Of a stretch of 47,820 bases of DNA, positions 25,974 through 34,496 are shown in pieces. The stretch's first letter is position 1. Each line of letters opens with the position of its first letter. The DNA is from Anthropogastromicrobium aceti (lineage in GTDB: Bacteria > Bacillota > Clostridia > Lachnospirales > Lachnospiraceae), in NCBI RefSeq assembly GCF_025567095.1, contig NZ_JAOQJH010000027.1; one strand, 5' to 3'. The position numbers and the translations under genes are program-made. The notes beneath the pieces are model-generated. The model had not been told where the DNA came from. It did not search any database and was given only the letters and a program-made list of their open reading frames with translations.

Positions 25974-26152
25974 AGTACCCCTTCAAAAACCTAGGTTTTA
26001 TGCGGTTTCCAGAGCCTGTTTTTGCAGGTATTTGTCAGAATATTCTGACAGTAGCTCATTTTCATGCATGTTAACAATTTGGACATATTTAATGAGGCAA
26101 ATCATCCCTTTGACACTAATCTAATTATAGCACGAAGTCTTGTTACTGTCAT
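25974..26152 (-). promoter_or_regulatory. CRISPR leader with promoter
   Basis: On the minus strand -35 ATGACA (26152-26147), 17 bp, -10 TATAAT (26129-26124) would start transcription near 26117, about 145 nt before the first repeat. The leader is AT-rich and has two perfect palindromes, described separately. It lies just after the rsgA stop. Confidence 0.7.
25986..26050. repeat. Two perfect palindromes in the CRISPR leader
   Basis: AAAACCTAGGTTTT (25986-25999, 14 bp) lies 12 bp from the first repeat. TGTCAGAATATTCTGACA (26033-26050, 18 bp) lies further upstream. A shorter one, CCTG-TTTTTG-CAGG, sits at 26015-26028. The first is at a distance where Cas1-Cas2 anchoring motifs are found; the second looks like a dimeric regulator site. 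Confidence 0.6.
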
Positions 26153-26178
26153 CCTTTTTCTGCCTTTTTTTGAATAAA

Positions 26179-27177
26179 TTATCGTTTTCTAGCTCGATTA
26201 ATTTCCTTTCTTGCCTTTGCAATTGCCTTCATATCTGCACTTTTTCTGCTTTCGACATGAAGTGAACGATACAGTTCAAAACGCTCTTTTGATAATTGGC
26301 CATTCTCCAATGCCTGCCTTACTGCACAGCGCGGCTCGTTTGTGTGTGTACAATCACGAAAACGACACTGCGCCGCCAGTTCTGCAATATCTTCAAATGT
26401 ATCATCAATTCCTTCGTCTACATCACAAAGTCCAATCTCTCTCATACCTGGTGTGTCAATCACAATTACACCACTTGGTAACTCAATCATTTCTCGATAT
26501 GTTGTTGTATGGCGTCCTTTCGCATCTTTTTCACGAATCTCACCTGTTTTCATAATCTCTATTCCTGCTAATGCATTGACAAGTGTTGATTTTCCAACAC
26601 CTGAGGATCCTAGAAGTGCAATTGTGTTTCCTGGCTGCAGATACACCTGTAATTTATCCATCCCATCACCTGTCAAAGCACTGACCGCATAAACTTTTAT
26701 CTGTGGAAGCATTTGCTTAAACTGCATTTTAAGACTCTCCACATTATTACACAAATCTGCCTTTGTCAAAACCGCTACTGGCTGTATGCCCTCCTGCAAC
26801 ACAGTCGCTGCATAGCGCACTGCTCGATTAAGATTAAAATTGTCATTTAACGACATGACAAGAAAGGCATAATCGAGATTGGCTGCCATTGGCTGTTCTT
26901 TCATACTTTTTGCAGTATCTGGACGAGTCAGGTAATTCTTTCTCTCACGGATCTCTATAATTCTAGATTCCCCTTGTGTATTATATTGAAATTTCACATA
27001 ATCGCCAACAACAGGGAACATGGATTCTTTCTGATAGAATTTACCACTTAGCTTCGCAGGAAATTCTTCTGTTCCGTAACGAATCACAAAACTATTCTTC
27101 TGTACTTCACTGATCCGACCTACTTGTACCTCTGATACTGATTTTTCCCTCTGATAATTTATATTGCTCAATTCCAT
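26179..27177 (-). CDS. rsgA: RsgA, ribosome small-subunit-dependent GTPase A
   Basis: A 332-residue circularly permuted GTPase that aids late 30S maturation. An N-terminal OB-fold is followed by the permuted G motifs: VLTKADLCN (G4, near residue 140), GSSGVGKSTLVNAL (G1, near 190) and DTPGMREIG (G3, near 240). The C-terminal zinc knuckle reads CRFRDCTHTNEPRC. Length is typical. AGGAGA lies before the ATG and it has its own promoter. It is a housekeeping gene set between cas6 and the CRISPR leader, an odd place that may reflect insertion of the CRISPR locus around it. Confidence 0.95.
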   Translation of the reverse strand: MELSNINYQREKSVSEVQVGRISEVQKNSFVIRYGTEEFPAKLSGKFYQKESMFPVVGDYVKFQYNTQGESRIIEIRERKNYLTRPDTAKSMKEQPMAANLDYAFLVMSLNDNFNLNRAVRYAATVLQEGIQPVAVLTKADLCNNVESLKMQFKQMLPQIKVYAVSALTGDGMDKLQVYLQPGNTIALLGSSGVGKSTLVNALAGIEIMKTGEIREKDAKGRHTTTYREMIELPSGVIVIDTPGMREIGLCDVDEGIDDTFEDIAELAAQCRFRDCTHTNEPRCAVRQALENGQLSKERFELYRSLHVESRKSADMKAIAKARKEINRARKR

Positions 27178-27223
27178 TCTCCTATCTTCTTACCTGAGGT
27201 TAAGTACCTCTGCTTTTAAAAAG

Positions 27224-27252
27224 ATTATAGAAATCAAACATGCAAAAGTCAA
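27224..27252 (-). promoter_or_regulatory. Promoter of rsgA
   Basis: On the minus strand -35 TTGACT (27252-27247), 17 bp and -10 TATAAT (27229-27224) lie about 45 bp before the start codon. The match is close to consensus. Confidence 0.7.
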
Positions 27253-27294
27253 TATTACAGGTGTCCCGAGAATTTTTCCATCCATTCTTGCTCT

Positions 27295-27316
27295 AATGCC
27301 CTCACGGGCTATTACC
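27295..27316 (-). repeat. Orphan CRISPR-repeat fragment outside the array
   Basis: Twenty-two bases match positions 6-27 of the array repeat with one difference (TATT in place of TGTT), covering the hairpin and most of the handle. It lies about 1.3 kb beyond the leader, in the same orientation as the array repeats, with no second copy nearby. Confidence 0.75.
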
Positions 27317-27348
27317 ACGCAGAACTCTTGTGGTGCCCCCTTCACTAC

Positions 27349-27381
27349 GTAAATGGCGACTGAGGCGAATGTGATTTACGA
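27349..27381. repeat. Dispersed palindromic repeat, copy 1
   Basis: Begins GTAAATGGCG and ends TGTGATTTACGA, with GTAAAT/ATTTAC as inverted ends. A near-identical copy in opposite orientation is at 42831-42862; the two agree at about 30 of 33 positions. Confidence 0.65.
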
Positions 27382-27406
27382 CGTGAAACCTTAGATGGAA
27401 AATTCA

Positions 27407-28408
27407 TCACCACATCACCTGATACTCTCCAAATCCAAAGCTGCTGTTTTTTCCAATATGAAGCAATTCTCCTGCAAACAGCAGTTTCATTGTATCTTCA
27501 TTTGCACCATCAAACCAAACTTTTCCTTTGATTCCACGAAGTGTCATTGCACTGTCTCTTCTATTTGAATAGCGATTAACTCCTTCTAATCTTGACTGTT
27601 GGCGCGTAGTAACAGCTGTCTCTGGCGTTTCATCCCAGAATATTTCTGCTTCGATGCCTTCAAAGCAGTCCAGCATATAAAGGCGGCGACGAATGGACGC
27701 GATGATTGGATCCATTTGAAGATCACGAATAAATTCTCCCTGATATTTTACTGTGAATGGTGTATGAAATGCCAACATCCCTGAATAACAGGCGTCACTT
27801 ACATGAGAAAAACTTTTCTGCTGTTTTTTTTGCAGCTGTGATTCCGGTAGCTGTACTTTTTTTAGCTGTCTCATTCGGTAATCAATATATTCTCCCAGCA
27901 TGGAAATTTGATAGTTTCCCATTTGAATGCTGTTATTTACAAGAATATCCTGCCAATACTGATTTTTAACAGAAACAATAATAAAATGTGCCTGATGCTT
28001 GCCAAGACCTGATACTCCGAGCATACTGATTGCCTGAAGATATTGATTAAAGTAAACAATATTTTTTCCGAAGAGAATTAGCTGAAAGCTCAACTGATCT
28101 CCCTGATAAAACTCTTCCTTATAATTATCACATTCAAGCACATAGCCTACGCTCTCGCCCGTTGTCACAAAAGATGGCTTCTTTTCATATTTAGAATACA
28201 TGATGCGCTGCACGATACATTCATCTAAAAAATCACATTTTTCACATTCGCGCCCACGCACGCAATTAGCACGCAGCAGCATTTCTCCGATTCCACCACG
28301 AATAGCAGATACCTTCTGTTTAGGCAGCATGGTATCCTCTGTAAATTGTACTACAAATGTAAGTTTTGTATAGCGAATGTCCTGTGACTTTATTAACAGC
28401 TGACTCAT
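27407..28408 (-). CDS. cas6: Cas6, pre-crRNA processing endoribonuclease
   Basis: A 333-residue Cas6 of the RAMP superfamily, which cuts within repeats to leave the 8-nt handle. A Cys cluster (CVRGRECEKCDFLDEC, residues ~49-64) is typical of the Cas6 group common in type III loci. The C-terminus holds KVWFDGANEDTMKLLF and then LHIGKNSSFGFGEYQV, the glycine-rich RNA-binding loop. The catalytic residue is not obvious; histidines such as H191 or H325 are candidates. AAGGAG precedes the ATG. It is the most upstream cas gene, split from the array by rsgA, and is transcribed in the same direction. Confidence 0.9.
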   Translation of the reverse strand: MSQLLIKSQDIRYTKLTFVVQFTEDTMLPKQKVSAIRGGIGEMLLRANCVRGRECEKCDFLDECIVQRIMYSKYEKKPSFVTTGESVGYVLECDNYKEEFYQGDQLSFQLILFGKNIVYFNQYLQAISMLGVSGLGKHQAHFIIVSVKNQYWQDILVNNSIQMGNYQISMLGEYIDYRMRQLKKVQLPESQLQKKQQKSFSHVSDACYSGMLAFHTPFTVKYQGEFIRDLQMDPIIASIRRRLYMLDCFEGIEAEIFWDETPETAVTTRQQSRLEGVNRYSNRRDSAMTLRGIKGKVWFDGANEDTMKLLFAGELLHIGKNSSFGFGEYQVMW

Positions 28409-28486
28409 GCCGCATCTCCTTCTTCATTTTCACTATAAAGCCTCTTCTGCAAATGTACTTGTATTGGCTTTGTTTTTAATATCTAC

Positions 28487-29005
28487 TTAATCGAACAAAC
28501 GATAAAACTCATCCTTATATCCAGCCATGTGATCCCACACTGCCGGACTAAGCATCTTCTTCTCTGCCATTTCCTCAAGCTGTGGAAGTGTTACCTTGAT
28601 AACATCCTCTGTTTCTCCCTCTTCAAGATGAACCTCATCAAGTGCCACATCTTTAAAAACGGCATAATTATCGCCAAGGAACTGACCAATATGATTATCT
28701 CCAAGCTCAATCAGCTCATCTTCTTCAATCTGAATGCCTGTTTCTTCCTTAAGCTCACGCACAATGGCATGCCTGCTTGTCTCTCCTGAAATCATATGAC
28801 CGCCTGTGTTCTCCCACTTGCCAGGTGCATAACGTTTTTGACTGCTGCGCTTTGTGAGCAAAATCTTTTTTTCGCTGTCAATTACCCAGATACCAACACA
28901 GTACAGGCAATATCCATACGGAACATTCTCGCCTGCCTGAATGGTCTTTCCTGTTTTTCTGCCCTGCTGATCATATAAGTCCCATTTTTCCTGTTTTGCC
29001 TGCAT
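28487..29005 (-). CDS. Nudix hydrolase
   Basis: A 172-residue Nudix protein with a complete Nudix box, GHMISGETSRHAIVREL followed by KEETGI (residues ~68-90), fitting G-x5-E-x7-REL-x-EE-x-G. It hydrolyses a nucleoside diphosphate linked to another moiety; the substrate cannot be told. The N-terminal segment before the fold (EKWDLYDQQGRKTGKTI) is like that of YfcD-type Nudix proteins. It is upstream of and codirectional with cas6 with a 78-bp gap, and is probably unrelated to CRISPR function. Confidence 0.9.
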   Translation of the reverse strand: MQAKQEKWDLYDQQGRKTGKTIQAGENVPYGYCLYCVGIWVIDSEKKILLTKRSSQKRYAPGKWENTGGHMISGETSRHAIVRELKEETGIQIEEDELIELGDNHIGQFLGDNYAVFKDVALDEVHLEEGETEDVIKVTLPQLEEMAEKKMLSPAVWDHMAGYKDEFYRLFD

Positions 29006-29156
29006 AGTGTTTTCCTCTCTTCCTCTTTACTTCTACTATTTTCCAATTAAGTCTACTAGGAGTTGCCCGTTTTGTCAATATATGATATGATGGCGTTAAA
29101 CGAAAATCGCATATTCAGGCGATCAAAAGTAAAACTATTTACGAGGAGGTCTTACT

Positions 29157-29606
29157 ATGAATTTTTCTTTCTCACCAGAAAACATTTCTGCATGGCGTGA
29201 GGGCCATGTTATGAATGATATCGTATTTAACCTTGGATGCTGCTGTCCGGGACAGGGCACTGAGGAGGTCTTTTCTTATATTGAAGTGATATATAAGGAT
29301 GGAAACCGCCATTATTTCTATGAAAATCAAACCGGCTTTGACCGCTTTGAAAAAGATTTCTATGACAAGCGTTTTACCTCGTTTCACGAGTTCTGGACAA
29401 CAGAAGAGGCTGCCGAGGAAAAACGTGATCTGTTCTCTTTCCGCTACTATGTACGCCGCCCAGAAGATGCCTATACACATCTTACCACTTCTGAGATGGA
29501 TGAATTAAAGACAAAGCTTCCGGCTTCCTGTAAGAAGCCAGATCGCATCACACAATTTCATCACTATGATCGCACGGTTAACTATCACGAAGACTCAGAA
29601 AGCTAA
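29157..29606 (+). CDS. Conserved hypothetical protein
   Basis: A 149-residue soluble protein of no family I recognise. The sequence mixes short strands (VFSYIEVIYKDGNRHYFY) and an acidic, aromatic-rich middle. It has a CCCPG segment near residue 28 that could bind metal, but no matching second Cys pair. A strong AGGAGG sits before the ATG, and a good terminator follows. It is a monocistronic plus-strand gene, divergent from the Nudix gene. Confidence 0.75.
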   Translation: MNFSFSPENISAWREGHVMNDIVFNLGCCCPGQGTEEVFSYIEVIYKDGNRHYFYENQTGFDRFEKDFYDKRFTSFHEFWTTEEAAEEKRDLFSFRYYVRRPEDAYTHLTTSEMDELKTKLPASCKKPDRITQFHHYDRTVNYHEDSES

Positions 29607-29649
29607 ACTTGAAGCATAGGGGGCACGCAAAACACCTTACAAAACAGCA

Positions 29650-29701
29650 AAATATCCAGACACTCGCGTTCTCTTTCGAAGCAATGTCTGGATATTTTTA
29701 T
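29650..29701 (+). terminator. Terminator of the 149-residue gene
   Basis: Perfect 13-bp arms (AAATATCCAGACA/TGTCTGGATATTT) enclose a 22-base loop and run into a T-rich stretch. The rest of 29607-29812 shows no gene. Confidence 0.8.
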
Positions 29702-29812
29702 GTTTTTTGATACAAAAGTTTACTCTATAGTCACTAGCTCATACTCTATACTTCCAAAACCAAGCTCTGCAGCTGCCTCAATTGTATGAACTTCGTGTCT
29801 ATCATTGCACTC

Positions 29813-30715
29813 TCACGACCCGCTAGACTTGTAGTGGCGCACGCCAACGCGCCACAGCACATAACACGGGATCAAAAAAATAACAGCAAATAGTGGCATC
29901 ACCATGTTCCAAAGAGAAGTGGTTCTTCCTAGCAAATATAAGAGCGGATAATATTGAATCAGCGCATATGGAACAATCACGGTACAAAACTGCAGCATGC
30001 GCTTTCCGTAGATTCCAATCGGATATTTGCCATATTCTCTTGCACCATCTGTTAACACATTCATAAATTCGAGTCCATCTAGTGTGAAAAAGCAAAGTGC
30101 TGCATATACCATGAACAATCCTGAAAAAACTGCTGCCCCACTGATCAGCATGAAAATCACAGTCAAGATCCGCGGCAAATTCCAATCAATTTGTACGTGC
30201 ATAACGCCGTAAATAAACAAGATAATTGCTTGAAAGCTTCTTCCGATTCTTGATAATTCAAATTTGCTTCCTAATACCTGCAAGATTTCGTTGCGTGGTC
30301 TTACAAGGACTCGATCAAACTCAGCATGGCGCACCATTCCAGAAAATGAGTCAAAGCCTCTTGCAAACATTTCTGCCAATGAAAACTCAACCAAAACAAG
30401 TGCATAGCAAATCAATACTTCACTATAGGTAAAACCTTTCACCTCATGGAATCGCTGAAACATGAATGTAATTCCCATAAACACGTTAAATGAAAATAAA
30501 AACTGGCCAAGTGTCGTCAAAAAGAAGGAAGTCTTATACTGCATTGCACTTCGAATATGAATACTGATATAGTGCAAATACAGACGAACTGCTGAAATCC
30601 TTGCATTCTCAGCTTTCATGTTGCCTCTACTTCTTTTTCTGTGCCTTTTTTCATTTTGATCTCCATTATGATTTCTATTTTTGTTTCTTTCGATTCTTCT
30701 ATTCATTCTTTCCAT
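29813..30715 (-). CDS. ABC exporter permease, ABC-2/DUF990 type
   Basis: A 300-residue membrane protein with about six hydrophobic segments after a basic N-terminus (Arg/Lys/Asn-rich residues 1-32). RVLVRPRNEILQVLGSKFE lies in the first cytoplasmic loop, a feature of this permease family (PF06182-like). It forms an exporter with the neighbouring permease and ATPase; the substrate is unknown. The start follows GGGAGG at the 3' end of the upstream permease, 3 bp away. A start at the internal Met 33 would remove the basic tail and is an alternative. Confidence 0.85.
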   Translation of the reverse strand: MERMNRRIERNKNRNHNGDQNEKRHRKRSRGNMKAENARISAVRLYLHYISIHIRSAMQYKTSFFLTTLGQFLFSFNVFMGITFMFQRFHEVKGFTYSEVLICYALVLVEFSLAEMFARGFDSFSGMVRHAEFDRVLVRPRNEILQVLGSKFELSRIGRSFQAIILFIYGVMHVQIDWNLPRILTVIFMLISGAAVFSGLFMVYAALCFFTLDGLEFMNVLTDGAREYGKYPIGIYGKRMLQFCTVIVPYALIQYYPLLYLLGRTTSLWNMVMPLFAVIFLIPCYVLWRVGVRHYKSSGS

Positions 30716-30718
30716 GGC

Positions 30719-31531
30719 TCACCCTCCCTGCACAACTAGCTTTTTTTCAGCAAATTTAGCAAATCGCCATCCAGCTCCAACAAGCACAATGAGCCAAAAT
30801 ATTTGAAGAAAAATTGCCTCTGCCATGGCTCGACCTGATAAATCGCCTGAATAAATTCGAAATGGCACATTCTGCATAGCAGCAAACGGAAGCACCTTTA
30901 ACACACGCTGTACCACCTCTGGCATAAATGGAAGCGGCACAATTTGCCCCGATAAAAGCTCACAGGCAGACGCGTAAAAAATGCGAATGCCTTGGGCAGA
31001 AATGGTAAAACAGCAGCTGGTATAAATAATCACGCCAATTGCAACTGTTACTAGTGTTCCAAGTATCATTGTCAGTAAAAATAAGAAAAGCGTCATTGGA
31101 TCCTGTGGAAGCATCAATCGATATGGCTTTGGCAAAAATAGTGCCACAACTAAAATTGGCGCACAGCGAAGCAATGCCTTTGACACACGGTTCGCGACAC
31201 TTCTTGCAAACCACATGGAATAAATATGGACAGGGCGGCACATCTCATAGGCAATATCTCCATCCACGATAGATGAAAATATTTCTGCTTCCATCATCCA
31301 TGCCATGAACAATGCCAAAAATGCCTGCTGCAGCCAAATATAGCTGGCGACAGCTTCAAAGCTCATTGGAAAGGCAGACGCATCTGCCTGATAAAATGCT
31401 CTAAAGACAAGAAGTTCCATAAATCCCCATGTAAACTGGGTGACGACTCCAGCTGCTGCTGCCGCGCGATATTGTAATCCCATCAAAAAGCGCATGCGAA
31501 AAAAAGAGAGATACTTTTTCATTTGACTCAT
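30719..31531 (-). CDS. ABC exporter permease, ABC-2/DUF990 type
   Basis: A 270-residue permease with about six membrane segments. The cytoplasmic loop EIFSSIVDGDIAYEMCRPVHIYSMWFAR is the family hallmark. It pairs with the next permease and the ATPase upstream (8-bp gap) as a heteromeric exporter. Translation may start at MSQ or three codons later at MKK. Confidence 0.85.
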   Translation of the reverse strand: MSQMKKYLSFFRMRFLMGLQYRAAAAAGVVTQFTWGFMELLVFRAFYQADASAFPMSFEAVASYIWLQQAFLALFMAWMMEAEIFSSIVDGDIAYEMCRPVHIYSMWFARSVANRVSKALLRCAPILVVALFLPKPYRLMLPQDPMTLFLFLLTMILGTLVTVAIGVIIYTSCCFTISAQGIRIFYASACELLSGQIVPLPFMPEVVQRVLKVLPFAAMQNVPFRIYSGDLSGRAMAEAIFLQIFWLIVLVGAGWRFAKFAEKKLVVQGG

Positions 31532-31539
31532 CTCCCCTC

Positions 31540-32328
31540 TTAAATCTCAAGGCTGCGGTACAGCTTTACAACGGCCTCGTCCATGGATGCGGCATCTTGC
31601 TTTAGTTCTTCCGGGCTTCCATCCATCAAAATGCGCCCTTTTCCAATCAGCAAAATGCGATTTGTCAATGCCTCAATATCTTGCATATCATGGGTTGTCA
31701 AAATGACAGTCGTCTTGTGGTCTTGATTTAATTGCTTAATAAAATCGCGCACTGCAAGCTTAGACACAGCATCCAGTCCAATCGTCGGTTCATCTAAGAA
31801 AAGAATGCTTGGACTGTGAAGTAGCGATGCAGCAATCTCACAGCGCATTCTCTGTCCAAGTGAGAGCTGTCTTGCTGGTGTTTTTAATAATTCTGATAAA
31901 TTTAGAAGTTCTGTCAGTTCTTCGAGATTATTTTTATACATTGCCTGTGAAATGGAATAAATATCCCTCAAAAGTTCAAATGAGTCAATTACCGGCACAT
32001 CCCACCAAAGCTGACTTCGCTGCCCAAACACAACTCCGATATCCTTTACATAGGAAATGCGATCCTTCCATGGAATTTTTCCGTTGACAACACAAGTTCC
32101 CTCATCCGGCGTTAAAATGCCACTTAGTACCTTAATTGTTGAACTCTTGCCAGCTCCATTTTTGCCAATGTATCCAACCATTTCTCCGTCACCAATCTGA
32201 AAACTAATGTGATCAAGTGCGTGAATTTCTTCGTATTCACGCCGAAATAAGCTGCGGCAGGCTTCTCTCATGCCTGCTTTTCTCTTTGCGACCTTATAGG
32301 TCTTACATAAATTTTGTACTGTAATCAT
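31540..32328 (-). CDS. ABC exporter ATP-binding protein
   Basis: A 262-residue nucleotide-binding protein with Walker A GYIGKNGAGKSST, the Q-loop VVFGQRSQLWWD, signature RQLSLGQRMRCEIAA, Walker B SILFLDEPTIGLD and the H-loop TTHD. It powers the two DUF990-type permeases that follow. CAGGAGGA precedes the ATG. The gene is preceded by a promoter and about 190 nt of leader with hairpins. Confidence 0.9.
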   Translation of the reverse strand: MITVQNLCKTYKVAKRKAGMREACRSLFRREYEEIHALDHISFQIGDGEMVGYIGKNGAGKSSTIKVLSGILTPDEGTCVVNGKIPWKDRISYVKDIGVVFGQRSQLWWDVPVIDSFELLRDIYSISQAMYKNNLEELTELLNLSELLKTPARQLSLGQRMRCEIAASLLHSPSILFLDEPTIGLDAVSKLAVRDFIKQLNQDHKTTVILTTHDMQDIEALTNRILLIGKGRILMDGSPEELKQDAASMDEAVVKLYRSLEI

Positions 32329-32555
32329 CGTACTTCCTCCTGGTAGTCATACAACTTATCACGGTTCTCACATATGTGTGAACTGTATCTTGCCAAGTAG
32401 GTCTGCCTTTTATGGATTTTGCCATAAAATACCTATCTGATCCGGTTTGTCCCGCCTTCGGGCCCGTCCGTTCTAGGGTTTGTCCGTTCTCGTACATGCT
32501 GTACATTCTTTTGCAAAAGGACTTTTACTATAGCGTATTTTCAGGCATATGTCAA
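32329..32555 (-). promoter_or_regulatory. Promoter and long possibly structured leader of the DUF990-type exporter
   Basis: On the minus strand -35 TTGACA (32555-32550), 17 bp and -10 TATAGT (32532-32527) form a strong promoter. The leader of about 190 nt has repeated blocks (GAACGGAC twice; GGACAAACC twice), a TTTTATGG/CCATAAAA hairpin, and near the ribosome binding site a stem around CACATATGTG with GTTC/GAAC flanks. I do not recognise a known riboswitch class. No T-tract terminator is present, so any switch would act on translation. Confidence 0.55.
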
Positions 32556-32566
32556 GAACTTATTCT

Positions 32567-33622
32567 TCACATTCTGCAAATCTCAGCTTTTAATTCTTCT
32601 GGTGAATTGATCTCATACGGATGGCGGTTTAATCGGATTGTCGAATGAAGACACGCACCTGTCTCCTTTTTTGTAAGGGTCTGCCCACAAAATGCCGCCC
32701 AAGCTGCCTCTTTAGGCACACCATAGCGCTGCAATGCAAAAACTTCTTCATATTCATGAGCTAACAGCTTTGGATCAGAATAAAAATCAGTGCCGCAAGT
32801 CATGCGAACACCTTCTTTTACACAATATTCTACTGCTTTTTGATGTGCTATAACAGCCGGACGCGCATGCTCTGCAAAAAACGATGCGACCTGTAGTGGA
32901 TTATCATTAGCGGCAAGCAGCTGATAAATTGCTGCTGTCGGAACGTAGAGTATGTTTTTTGATGATAATTCATATGCCTGTCTTTGATTCATGTAAATAC
33001 CATGCTCGACTGAATCCACACCTGCCTCAATGCACCAGTCTAGGCTGTCTCCGCCCCATGTATGAACCATGACAAGTTTTCCAGCCGCATGATAGTCTTG
33101 TACCAGCTTGAAAAATATTTCTTTTTTCATTGTTGGAATCAGTACTTTCTCTGGTGGTGCACCGACACCGCCTGTTGCAAAAATCTTTACCCACAGACTG
33201 TTTCGTTTTTTTATACAATTCTGAAAAGCACTGTCTTTAGCATTTTCACCATTCACCATTCCAGAGCATTCGACAACAGAAAGCGCATTTTCTTTAGTGC
33301 TTTGTTTCCATGCATCTGCCTTGATGCACTCTAGCCCGCCTGCATCGCGAACTATACGAAAACCCATAGCAACAAGTTCATTAAGGCAGCGCTTAATGCG
33401 TCCTTCTACATCCAAGCTGCTTCTCTTTTCCTGATCATCATGATCAAAATCAGTCCACCCTGCATGGAGGTGGAAATCTACAAAACCTGGAATTTCATAT
33501 TGTATCTGACTGATGCCATCTAACACTTTTGAATCGGTCACATATGTTTGTGCTTTTAATTTGTTTGAATTATCTGCCTGATCTACATAAATTTCTTTTA
33601 TCCAATCTGCTCTCTTTTCCAT
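32567..33622 (-). CDS. Metal-dependent amidohydrolase (imidazolonepropionase/prolidase-like)
   Basis: A 351-residue amidohydrolase with the metal ligands in order: HLHAG (residues ~52-56), a lysine in VKIFATGG, MVHTWGG, VEHGI, and CGTDF near residue 287. This fits the zinc amidohydrolase superfamily that includes Xaa-Pro dipeptidases and imidazolonepropionases. It is the last gene of the peptide-importer operon (55 bp after the ATPase), so cleavage of an imported dipeptide or cyclic amide is plausible. No signal peptide. Confidence 0.85.
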   Translation of the reverse strand: MEKRADWIKEIYVDQADNSNKLKAQTYVTDSKVLDGISQIQYEIPGFVDFHLHAGWTDFDHDDQEKRSSLDVEGRIKRCLNELVAMGFRIVRDAGGLECIKADAWKQSTKENALSVVECSGMVNGENAKDSAFQNCIKKRNSLWVKIFATGGVGAPPEKVLIPTMKKEIFFKLVQDYHAAGKLVMVHTWGGDSLDWCIEAGVDSVEHGIYMNQRQAYELSSKNILYVPTAAIYQLLAANDNPLQVASFFAEHARPAVIAHQKAVEYCVKEGVRMTCGTDFYSDPKLLAHEYEEVFALQRYGVPKEAAWAAFCGQTLTKKETGACLHSTIRLNRHPYEINSPEELKAEICRM

Positions 33623-33677
33623 GGTTTCTTCCGTTTCCTCTCATTGACTTTTCTCTCATCTTTCACGGTCCACTTCT

Positions 33678-34454
33678 TCACTCTAAATACGGCAGAGTTG
33701 GCACACTGTCAAGCAGAAGTTTTCCATACTCTGTTTTAGGTTTAGCAAAAAAAGCTTCCTTTTCTCCTGTCTCTTCAATTTTTCCATCCTTCATGACAGC
33801 CACCTCATCACAGATATCATAAATAACACCCATATCATGCGAGATGAAAAGAATTGTCAGCCCCATCTCCCGTTTAAGTTCTTTGATTAATTGCAGCATA
33901 CGAAGCTGCACTGAAACATCTAAAGCACTAGTTGGCTCATCTGCAATCAAAAATTTTGGTGAAACACAGAGCGCTCTTGCAAGTGCAATTCGCTGCTTTT
34001 GTCCGCCGGAAAAAGATGATGGAAAACGTGAAAGTGTATCTTCTGGAAGTTCCATGCGCTGTACCCATTCCTGACATTTTTCCTTTACATGCGCCCTGTC
34101 TGTAACTTTATGAAACAGCATTGCATCAGAAAGTATTTTTTCTATTGTGTGCTTTGGATTTAATGAACCTTCTGGATTTTGAAATACCATTTGAATTTGT
34201 TTACACTGCTGCTTGCGATGCAAATGCTTTTTCTTGCTATAAAGCATTTCTCCATCAAATACAACTTCTCCCGTATCAGCCTGCAAAAGCCCAGTGATAA
34301 CCTTTGCCAGTGTTGACTTTCCTGAACCTGATTCTCCAACTAGACCAAGTACTGTATTTTTTTTTATATCAAGACTGACATTATTTAATGCAGGATATTC
34401 TTTGTATGATGCCTGAATATTTCTAATTTCTAAAAGTACATCACTTTTTTGCAT
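33678..34454 (-). CDS. Peptide ABC importer ATPase, OppF/DppF-like
   Basis: A 258-residue ATPase with Walker A GLVGESGSGKSTL, Q-loop MVFQNPEGSLNPKHT, signature SSFSGGQKQRIALARAL and Walker B FLIADEPTSALD. It lacks the long C-terminal extension of many OppF proteins. It is paired with the other ATPase 42 bp upstream; together they energise the permeases for dipeptide or oligopeptide uptake. Confidence 0.9.
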   Translation of the reverse strand: MQKSDVLLEIRNIQASYKEYPALNNVSLDIKKNTVLGLVGESGSGKSTLAKVITGLLQADTGEVVFDGEMLYSKKKHLHRKQQCKQIQMVFQNPEGSLNPKHTIEKILSDAMLFHKVTDRAHVKEKCQEWVQRMELPEDTLSRFPSSFSGGQKQRIALARALCVSPKFLIADEPTSALDVSVQLRMLQLIKELKREMGLTILFISHDMGVIYDICDEVAVMKDGKIEETGEKEAFFAKPKTEYGKLLLDSVPTLPYLE

Positions 34455-34496
34455 TTTGCTGCCGCTCCTTCTTAATGATATGTTATTATGTTGGGG

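Larger units (their letters stand above)
27270..27405. repeat. 136-bp interval bounded by inverted repeats, holding an orphan CRISPR-repeat fragment
   Basis: GAATTTTTCCATC at 27270-27282 and GATGGAAAATTC at 27394-27405 form imperfect terminal inverted repeats (one extra T). The right arm abuts the cas6 stop codon. Inside are a CRISPR-repeat fragment (27295-27316) and a dispersed palindromic repeat (27349-27381). It could be a small non-autonomous element or the relic of an older array end. No gene is visible inside. Confidence 0.5.

Noticed and set aside
26296..26692. Plus-strand ORFs opposite rsgA
   Set aside because: They are shadows of the conserved GTPase gene on the other strand.
27181..27340. 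Minus-strand open frame upstream of rsgA reading MDGKILGTPVILTFACLIS
   Set aside because: It overlaps a near-consensus rsgA promoter and has no ribosome binding site; likely chance, though it includes the orphan repeat.
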